Assembly (NCBI RefSeq): GCF_024244095.1
Contig: NW_026250689.1
Span: 186,001 to 250,000, forward strand
Reading direction: 5' to 3'
Length of the DNA stretch: 64,000 nucleotides
From: Nematocida homosporus
Lineage: Eukaryota; Microsporidia
The position numbers and the translations under genes are program-made. How positions within the stretch are numbered: position 1 is the stretch's first letter; the number at the start of each line of letters is the position of its first letter. The notes below the pieces were generated by a model that saw nothing but the letters and a program-made list of their open reading frames with translations, ran no database searches and was not told the DNA's origin. Of this stretch, positions 27,553-35,700 are shown one piece after another.

Positions 27553-28701
27553 ATGCATAAGAAAGAGCTTGTCATTGGCTGTAAAGCCCCTGTTGCCGTT
27601 CTAGTTGGTAAAGAAAAGACCCACAGATTGGCTGAAATAGTTGCTATTCGCCAAAACTCAATCGGTAACCCTGAATACTATGTTCATTATGTCGGATTTA
27701 ACAAACGTCTTGATGAATGGATCCCCGAAACTCGCATTGACTGTAAAGATCCTTCTAAAATAGAGTATCCACGAAAGAAGAAGTATGTGTCTAAGAAAGA
27801 AGAAGCAGAGGCACTCCAAGCACCAACACATTCTAAAACTGCTCTAACTACTGAAGATATCTATAAGGTCAAAAACATTGAAACCATTGAAATGGGTGAG
27901 TATACTCTTAATGCCTGGTACTTTTCGCCCTATCCCCATACACTTGCTGAGAACAAACACATTATTCTCTGTGAATACTGTCTCTTCTACTTTAGTACTC
28001 CTGAGCACCTTACTCAGCACCGCCAGACCTGTCGTCTTAATAGACCTCCTGGGGCACAGATCTACCGTAAAGACGGAATTGCTTTCTTTGAACTAGATGG
28101 TCAAATTCATGTTAATTATGCCCGGAATCTTTCTCTTCTGTCTAAACTCTTTCTTGACCACAAAACTCTCTACTACGATATTGATGTCTTCTTCTTCTAT
28201 GTTATGTGTATTTATAATCCGGCTGATTCAGAAGAGGATCGGCAGTATAAGCTAGTTGGGTACTTCTCTAAAGAAAAAGAGTCTCAGCATGGCTATAATG
28301 TTGCTTGTGTTCTTATTCTTCCTCAGTACCAAAGAAAAGGGTATGGCCGACTGCTGATTGATTTCTCTTATCTGCTTAGTAAACGTGAAAGAGTCGCTGC
28401 TTCGCCTGAGAAGCCTCTTTCAGATCTTGGCCTGCTTAGTTATCGGCAGTATTGGGCTGAAAAGGTCACTGAAATCCTGCAACACTCTAAGTCTATTTCA
28501 ATTAATGATATTCGCGATATGTCAAGTATTACGACTGAGGATATTCTTCACACCTTGCAAACCCACAAAATGTTGATGTTTTATAACGGAGTGCCAGCCT
28601 TCATTCTTCGTGATGAGGCCTTGCAGAAGCTTGCTAAGTCCCAGAATGCCCCGCGACTTGATCCGGACTATCTTCTTTGGGGGCCGTCCTACCTCACCTA
28701 A
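27553..28701 (+). CDS. ESA1: MYST-family histone acetyltransferase (Esa1-like)
   Basis: The 382-aa protein has an N-terminal chromo-barrel (about 8-75: YYVHYVGFNKRLDEWI) and a basic linker. The MYST domain has a C2HC zinc finger (CEYCLFYFSTPEHLTQH then C, about 140-160). It also has the catalytic Cys252 (NVACVLILP), the acetyl-CoA loop QYQRKGYG (258-265) and the general base Glu286 (PEKPLSDLG). Domain order and length fit Esa1/Tip60, the NuA4 catalytic subunit that acetylates H4 and H2A. All key residues are present. Confidence 0.9.
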   Translation: MHKKELVIGCKAPVAVLVGKEKTHRLAEIVAIRQNSIGNPEYYVHYVGFNKRLDEWIPETRIDCKDPSKIEYPRKKKYVSKKEEAEALQAPTHSKTALTTEDIYKVKNIETIEMGEYTLNAWYFSPYPHTLAENKHIILCEYCLFYFSTPEHLTQHRQTCRLNRPPGAQIYRKDGIAFFELDGQIHVNYARNLSLLSKLFLDHKTLYYDIDVFFFYVMCIYNPADSEEDRQYKLVGYFSKEKESQHGYNVACVLILPQYQRKGYGRLLIDFSYLLSKRERVAASPEKPLSDLGLLSYRQYWAEKVTEILQHSKSISINDIRDMSSITTEDILHTLQTHKMLMFYNGVPAFILRDEALQKLAKSQNAPRLDPDYLLWGPSYLT

Positions 28702-29047
28702 GATCATCCCGTGCACATACTCACATTATTTACACAGAAAACCAGACCCAATCTATATATCATTGTATTGGTAGTGAGTTGGTATAAGTTGGTATTGTAT
28801 TAGTATTGTATTAGTAGTGTGTTTGTATTGTATTGGTAGTGAGTTACTGGTCTAAATAGAAGTTACTTTGAATAAAGCAAGAGGGTTTTTGAGTTAGTAT
28901 TTGGTTTGCCAAATTAGATTATTGTCTTTCCAAAATAGATGTTTATTGTATATGCTATCTGGTGTGCTGATGATTTAGTCATGAAGTTACCTCAGCTGTT
29001 GGTTTGGCTACTCTTAGTCAGAGCGCATAGAATGGGATTTAAATAGA
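28702..29047. other. Intergenic, no gene seen
   Basis: G/T-rich words (GTATTGTATTAGTA-type) follow MYST to about 28860, then unique AT-rich DNA up to the minus-strand gene end. Confidence 0.45.
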
Positions 29048-29452
29048 TTATACGAATGTCTCTCGTCTTGGGCCCCGGGGCTTAAATGTGGTCGTCGTGC
29101 ATTGTTTGTCTGTGTACTCATCATACCAATGACTTTGATCAAACTTGTCGTTGTCATTAAACATCGGGATTGTCGTATGCGTGGAAGATAAAGCATCGGA
29201 CCTGGTTGGCTTGGCTTTATTGGGAGTATAAAGAGCTTGAGCATCCAACTCTTGTTTCTTCAATTGCCGGCAAGTAACGACGGTTAGGATAATTCCTATT
29301 ATTACAAGGACTATGCATAACAGAGCACAACCTATCATCACAAGAGAATAACTAAGGCTGTTTGGGTTGCTCAGAAAGTCCACTATCTTATCGCATAAAG
29401 AAGTTATAGTTTGTTGGGAATCTTTGACTAAGTCTTTTAAATCAATGGCCAT
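29048..29452 (-). CDS. Single-pass membrane protein, promoter-sharing family member 1
   Basis: A 134-aa protein. The first 31 residues (MAIDLKDLVKDSQQTITSLC onward to FLSNPN) are identical to those of the 30265 gene except where they end. One membrane span at about 34-60 (SLVMIGCALLCIVLVIIGII) and a polar tail with Lys, Pro and Thr follow; tails of the two genes do not align. There is no cleavable signal peptide. Upstream is the shared promoter block with the palindrome at 29491. The family is not recognised; likely exposed at a membrane surface. Confidence 0.65.
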   Translation of the reverse strand: MAIDLKDLVKDSQQTITSLCDKIVDFLSNPNSLSYSLVMIGCALLCIVLVIIGIILTVVTCRQLKKQELDAQALYTPNKAKPTRSDALSSTHTTIPMFNDNDKFDQSHWYDEYTDKQCTTTTFKPRGPRRETFV

Positions 29453-29546
29453 AAAAAAACAACGAATTTTTGATATTTATGTTTTTTAATTTTCCTAATT
29501 AGGAAATTAAGTCGTTGAAAAAAAATCAGATTTTTCTGGATCTTTT
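29351..29546. repeat. Duplicated block, copy 1 (promoter plus 5' coding)
   Basis: About 196 bp almost identical to 30622-30815, covering the first ~33 codons, the start and the whole upstream promoter. Identity stops sharply inside the coding region and again near TGGATCTTTT. Confidence 0.85.
29491..29506. promoter_or_regulatory. Palindromic operator-like site
   Basis: Perfect 16-bp palindrome TTTCCTAATTAGGAAA, 38 bases upstream of the ATG at 29452. Copies occur at 30759 and 31963 with conserved spacing. Confidence 0.8.
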
Positions 29547-30264
29547 ATATTATAAAAATCAAATTAATTGATACTCTTACAACAATACTAATCCTTTATA
29601 GTCATTTGGACTAGTATCCGAGTACTAAACCAGTACTAACTCGAAACCAAGAATAAAAAGGACAGTTCATGCTTGGCCTCTCAAAATAACTTCCTATTTA
29701 GCTGCATCTATCGCATAATAGATATGGAAATTAGCTGATCTTTGTAAATAGTTGCCAATAAGAATAAGAGTATACACCCGGCTATGTAAATCTTTACACC
29801 TATTGTTGTCTACTCCTAACCCAATCTAATACTAACTCAACCCAACAGTAACTCAATTAAGAAGTAGATTTAATAGATGTATCGCTGCCTACGACAAGCC
29901 GTTATCTATAAATACGTGTACGAATAAATAAATGCAACGATCTAATGCCGAAGTTAGGTACCGAACAGCTATGTTTGAATCTTTTCTCTTGATATATTAT
30001 TATGTGCCCATCTAGCAACTTCGTTTGTCTCCAGAGCCAAGTTGTTTGGAGAGAAAGAGAGTGTTTGGGTTTGGCACGGCATCAGACTTAAGAGATATAG
30101 TCTGTGTTTTGAGTGTGCCAGTCCAGCAACGTTTGATGCTAACTTGTGATGTCGTTAAAGTAACAAATAGGGTCTTGTCAATCTAGATGATTTATTGTGT
30201 TTTCTGATGGATTCCGGTGGAATAAATTGATTAGTGGAGAAGAAAATGCTACAGCTTGGTTGTG
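29547..30264. other. Intergenic, no gene seen
   Basis: About 720 bases of AT-rich unique DNA with little of the usual low complexity. Open frames here are short and lack recognisable features. Confidence 0.45.
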
Positions 30265-30723
30265 CTATGCTGTGGCGGTCATCTGTTTAAAGTATTCCGA
30301 AGAAGCATGGATTGATGTTGTTGAACTAGACGATGATTTTGGGTTGAGCTTATCATCTAGGGACATGTTAATTGTAGGATCTTGGCCCCTTAAGGATTGT
30401 CTATTGTCTTGGGGAGGGCTACTTATCCATAAACCATCGTTAATGTACCAATCGCTGTGATCTGGACTTGAGCGGTAAGTCGACCGGCTATCTTGAGACC
30501 TTAGTTTAGACATACGCTTATTATGCGTTCGCAATCGCCAGACATTAACGTAGGCCAGAACAACCATTATGATTACTGCGATTATACAAATAGCAAGACA
30601 AGCTATGCGTGTGATAGTCGAACTAAGGTTGTTTGGGTTGCTCAGAAAGTCCACTATCTTATCGCATAAAGAAGTTATAGTTTGTTGGGAATCTTTGACT
30701 AAGTCTTTTAAATCAATGGCCAT
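30265..30723 (-). CDS. Single-pass membrane protein, promoter-sharing family member 2
   Basis: The 152-aa protein has the same first 31 residues as the 29048 gene. It then has its own membrane span (about 34-58: ITRIACLAICIIAVIIMVVL) and a Ser/Asp/Arg-rich tail (about 65-152) unrelated to that of its neighbour. The shared N terminus and promoter with different spans and tails points to duplication followed by rapid change, or to gene conversion that preserves only the 5' end. The family is not recognised. Confidence 0.65.
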   Translation of the reverse strand: MAIDLKDLVKDSQQTITSLCDKIVDFLSNPNNLSSTITRIACLAICIIAVIIMVVLAYVNVWRLRTHNKRMSKLRSQDSRSTYRSSPDHSDWYINDGLWISSPPQDNRQSLRGQDPTINMSLDDKLNPKSSSSSTTSIHASSEYFKQMTATA

Positions 30724-30815
30724 AAAAAAACAACGAATTTTTGATATTTATGCTTTTAAATTTCCTAATTAGGAAATTAAGTCGTTGAAAAAAATCAGAT
30801 TTTTCTGGATCTTTT
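30622..30815. repeat. Duplicated block, copy 2
   Basis: Partner of 29351-29546; differences are limited to a few bases, including the length of an A run. Confidence 0.85.
30759..30778. promoter_or_regulatory. Palindromic operator-like site, 20 bp
   Basis: Perfect palindrome AATTTCCTAATTAGGAAATT. Its 16-bp core starts 37 bases upstream of the ATG at 30723. Confidence 0.8.
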
Positions 30816-31499
30816 CTTTCCCAAAGCGGCCATTTTATACCACAAAAACAAGTAAGGCACCATCCCAATACTAACTATTATACTGTCCATACGACCGCCA
30901 TTCATTCCACCCGATCAATTTGGCCACTACTACTAACCTAATACTAACTCAACTCAATACTAACTCAACACAACCATATTTATATAATAAAAGACACACC
31001 ACTCGTCTAAGGAATATCTTTAATAGAGTACTATGTACTGGCTAAGAAGGGCTTCCCTCATTAGGCATTACACTAACTCAATTTAATTGCTGCCTTCGTT
31101 CTCAGAACTATTGATGCGGATTAACAAGATATCTTGACTTGTGTTTATTTCCTGGAAGCATATTACCATGCAACTGACATAACGCGAGGAATGCGCCCAC
31201 AGCAAAGAATGGCGTATATTGTGCGCCATCCCAACTTTTAACAGAAGTTGTATTGAATAGAACAAGATAGTTTATGTTTAGTTCGATTAAGTTAATCAAC
31301 AAGAAATAAGATTGTTTTCAAACCCGGTGTGCCATATTTATTGTATGCATAGATCAATTAATTAGCCAAATAGCAAAGGGTTTATCTAAATTGTTAGTTT
31401 GGCCGGTCTTATTTAGAAGATGTAGTATTTGGTTAGTATTGGTTATATTGGTTATATTGTAGTCGCCTTACCCAACAATAAGTCTTCTTTCTGAGTATA
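30816..31499. other. Intergenic, no gene seen
   Basis: AT-rich DNA with a short A/C-rich stretch near 30930-30975. Two overlapping 60-64 codon minus-strand frames at 31083-31302 look like chance frames. Confidence 0.45.
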
Positions 31500-31928
31500 T
31501 CAAGCATTAAACCGCGGTGTCTGCCCGGTAGTTCGTGGTCTTTTGTCTGTAAAATAAGCATCATCATATTCGGATCGACTAAACCATGAATCTCGGTCTG
31601 AGAAACCACGACTCAAATCATCCTCGGACCCTTCACGACTCAATTCACCCTCGAACCTTTCTGATCTTGAGTCAACACTACCCTCTTCCATTTCATACAA
31701 GGGGTCGCTATTCTCCGGCCTATTCTTGATATACTTCCATAATTCCCACATCATAAAGCCCATTAGAATAACAGTTGCGAGTACTAATCCAACAATCAAA
31801 CCAATCACCACGCCATGTATGATACCACTAAGATCACTTCGGCCGTATAAAATATCTCTTAGTTTAGTGTTTATCACCTCAGAGTTAGAGAGAGTTGCAT
31901 CAATTGTTTCTTTAATTTCGCCGGGCAT
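31500..31928 (-). CDS. Single-pass membrane protein, promoter-sharing family member 3
   Basis: The ATG is at 31928 (a TTG nine bases upstream is in frame but not credible), giving 142 aa. A short polar N terminus is followed by a membrane span at about 35-58 (GVVIGLIVGLVLATVILMGF). The tail is acidic and rich in Ser, Asp, Glu and Arg. The N terminus is at best distantly similar to the two neighbouring genes, yet the promoter block is nearly identical to theirs. The family is not recognised. Confidence 0.65.
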   Translation of the reverse strand: MPGEIKETIDATLSNSEVINTKLRDILYGRSDLSGIIHGVVIGLIVGLVLATVILMGFMMWELWKYIKNRPENSDPLYEMEEGSVDSRSERFEGELSREGSEDDLSRGFSDRDSWFSRSEYDDAYFTDKRPRTTGQTPRFNA

Positions 31929-31962
31929 AAAAAACAACGAATTTTTGATATTTATGCTTTTA

Positions 31963-31982
31963 AATTTCCTAATTAGGAAATT
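31963..31982. promoter_or_regulatory. Palindromic operator-like site, 20 bp
   Basis: AATTTCCTAATTAGGAAATT; core 36 bases upstream of the ATG at 31928. The bases between it and the ATG are the same as at 30724-30760 apart from one A. Confidence 0.8.
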
Positions 31983-32125
31983 AAACCGCTAAAAAATCAA
32001 AAAAAAAGCAAACTCAACACTAACCCAAATTTGTTCACATTATTTAATCATTTTATATTCACAAAAACAAATAGGGCCATCTTTATCAATCTATCTCTTT
32101 AATTCAAACTCTTATGTATATCAAA

Positions 32126-32545
32126 CAGATACTAAGTTGTGTATCTACTAATCTGTTTATGTACTAATCAGATGCCAAGTTGTGTATACCAACCAGATGC
32201 TAATATGAGACTAAGTTGTGTATACTAATCAGTGCCAAGTTGTGTATACCAACCAGACACTAAGTTGTGTATACTAGCCAGATACTAATCAGATACCAAC
32301 TTGTTTATGTACTAATCTGTTTATGTACTAATCAGTGCTAACTTGTGTATACCAACCAGATGCTAATATGAGACTAAGTTGTGTATACTAACCAGTGCTA
32401 ACTTGTGTATGTACTAATCAGATACCAACTTGTCTATACTAATAAGATACCAACCAGATACTAATCTGTTTATGTACTAATCAGATACTAACTTGTTTAT
32501 ATACTAACCTGTTTATGTACTAATCAGATACTAACTTGTGTATAC
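32126..32545. repeat. Imperfect tandem repeats upstream of RPB1
   Basis: A dozen or more variants of two interleaved words, AAGTTGTGTATACTAATCAG and GTTTATGTACTAATCAGAT, with a period near 25-30 bases. A/C-rich low complexity then continues to about 32700, so the whole 31983-32737 spacer holds no gene. Confidence 0.7.
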
Positions 32546-32737
32546 CAATACCAACTCAACTCAATACTAACCCTAACACCAACTCAACCCAACCCAACTC
32601 AATCCAATACCAATACTAACTCAACTCAACCCAATACCAACTCAACCCAATACTAACTCAACTCAATACCAACTCAAACCAACTCAAATCTTATCTAAAA
32701 CAACCAAATACATATAATTTTATAAAATTTTAGGACT

Positions 32738-35700
32738 ATGGGCAGTGAAATTCCTCTAAGAAAGGTCGAAAGTATCGAATTTGGCATACTTTCACCTGAA
32801 GATGTAGTGGCTATAAGTGTGTGTAAAATTGAGCATCCAGAAACCGTTGAAAATGGGGTACCTAAAGAAGGAGGACTAGCTGATTTACGGCTTGGTACTT
32901 CTGAACGTGGATTTCTTTGTAGTACGTGTGGACATCGTTTTGACCAATGTACAGGTCATTTTGGCTACATTGAATTATCAAAACCAGTCTTTCATATCGG
33001 ATTCTTAGCCAAAGTAAAGAAGATCTTAGAATCTGTTTGTTTCTTCTGTTCTAAACTCAGAATTGAGAAGCAACAATTGCCATCTTTAAAACCACGTAAT
33101 CAAAAGGAACGTAAACGTCGTTTAAATCTAGTTTGGGGTTTAGCTAAGAATAGAGCTGTCTGTTTAGGAGAAGTCTTACCCGGTCTAGAAGAAACACCAG
33201 GAGAGAAGGTTCGTAGTGGGTGTGGTAATCGGCAGCCAACAATTCGTCGTGAAGGTCTGCATTTACTTGCCTTCCAAAAAGGAGAAGAACTAGCTGAAGG
33301 TAAAACAGTTCTATCGGCTGAGAAGGCTTTAGAGATACTGAGAAGAATTAGTGAAGTAGATATTGAAGCTCTTGGTTTTGATTTAGAAAGAGCTCGACCT
33401 GAATGGATGATTATTCGTGTTTTACCTGTTCCTCCTCCTCAAGTCCGTCCTTCAATTACTATGGAGGGATCTTTGCGTTGTGAAGATGATTTAACGCATA
33501 AACTAGCTGATATCATTAAGGCCAGTAATAACTTAAAAAGATACGAGCAAGAAGGAGCTCCAGGACATATTACCCGAGATTACGAACAGTTATTACAATT
33601 TCATGTAGCTACTCTTATGAATAATGATATCTCTGGTCAACCTCAATCTCTTCAGAAGAACGGGCGGCCTTTAAAGTCTTTAAGAGCTCGTTTAAGAGGG
33701 AAAGAAGGACGAGTACGTGGTAATTTAATGGGTAAACGAGTGGACTTTTCCGCCCGAACGGTTATTACAGCCGATCCTAACATAGGTATGAATGAAGTAG
33801 GAGTTCCAGAAGAGATTGCTAAGATGTTGACCTTCCCAGAACGAGTTACTGAGTATAACTTAGCTGAAGCTAGAGCGGCTGTTTTTCGGGGTCCACATAC
33901 TCATCCTGGGGCTAATTACGTCATTCGTGATGATGGACAGCGGATTGACTTGCGCTTTCATCGGGGGGAGATGAACGTACAAGTTGGGTACATTGTGGAA
34001 CGCCACCTTAAAAATGGCGATACAGTTCTGTTCAATCGTCAGCCTTCTTTGCACAAAATGTCGATGATGGCCCATCGGGCTCGAGTTATGCGCTTTTCTA
34101 CCTTTCGGCTGAACTTAAGTGTGACTTCACCTTATAATGCTGATTTTGATGGGGATGAAATGAACTTGCATTTACCACAATCTTTACCGGCTCAGACTGA
34201 GTTGCGAGAATTAGCTTTAGTAGAGAAGAACATTGTTTCACCCCAAAGTAATCGGCCGGTTATGGGGATTGTTCAGGATACACTTTTAGGTCTTTATAAG
34301 TTAACTAAGCGAGATCTGTTCTTAACTCCAGCTCAGGCTCAGCATTTAGTCTATGCAATGGATAATGGGCGATCTTTAGACCCGCCAGTTCTTTTAAGAC
34401 CGATTAGACTTTATACTGGGAAGCAAATCTTCTCTCATGCCTTACCACCCGTATCTTATAACGGCTTACATAGTGCCCATGTTCCTGATGCTCCTTTTTG
34501 GGCTAATGAGGATGATAGTTGTGTAGTGATTAGGAATGGTGAATTATTAGCTGGGATTATTTGTAAACGGACGGTTGGAACGGCTTCTGGTGGTTTAATT
34601 CATGTTATTGCTAATGACTTACCCCGGCGGGTTTGTGTTGATTTTATTGATGCTTTACAACGGGCTGTAGCTGCTTGGCTGGCGGCCTTTGAAGGGTTTA
34701 CAGTTGGAATTGGTGATACGGTTCCGGATGCAGCTACAGCCGATGCTATTCGGGAGGCAATTGATCGGGCTAAGTCAGAGACTGAGAAGTTAATCTGGCG
34801 AGCAGCTCATGGTGAATTAGAAAGACTCCCGGGTATGTCTATGCGTGAATCTTTAGAATCAGTTATTACTTTGGCTTTGAATCGGGCTCGTGATACGAGT
34901 GGGACGGCGGCCCAACGGACTTTACTCGCCCAGAATAGTATTAAGCAAATGGCCGCCGCCGGTTCAAAAGGATCAAGTATTAATGTTTCGCAGATGTCGG
35001 CCTGTGTCGGACAGCAGGTAGTGGAAGGTCGGCGTATTTTACTGGGATTTCGTGATCGGGCTCTACCCCATTTTACTAAGGATGATTTTGGAGCGGAAGC
35101 TCGTGGGTTTGTGAGTAGTTCTTATATAACGGGTTTAACTCCAGTTGAGTTCTTCTTCCATGCCATGGGTGGTCGAGAAGGTCTCATTGATACGGCAGTT
35201 AAGACGGCAGAAACGGGATATATTCAAAGACGACTAGTTAAGGCCTTAGAAGATGCCCAGGTAAGGGCTGATCGTAGTGTAAGGAGTGGTGAGGGCCAGG
35301 TGATTCAAGGGGCTTATGGTGGAGATTGTTTGGATGCCACCTTTATTGAAATGCAAGATTTAGTGTTGTTGGGTTCGGAAAGTGAGTTTACTAGTAAGTT
35401 TGTGCTTGATTTATCCGGTTTAGCTGAGTATCCGCTTAGTGCTCGGGTGGCGGCGGCCCTAAGAAGTCCACGGGGGAAGAGTTTAGTCCGGACGGAAATA
35501 CTTATGCTACGTGATGAACGGAATGAGTTACTAGCGGCTGGAGTGAAGGGCCGACAACCTTTACCGGTACCTTTAGCACGCATATTTGAACGGGCTCAAC
35601 GTATGTCACAAAGTCCAACGGCTGCTCCAGGAGTTATTCGTAGTGCAGAGACAGGTCGTAGTGGTCTAGTGGTCGGTGATGTTCTCCCGGAACGAATTGT

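Noticed and set aside
31083..31302. Two overlapping 60-64 codon minus-strand frames
   Set aside because: They overlap each other in different frames, lack recognisable features and lie in AT-rich spacer.
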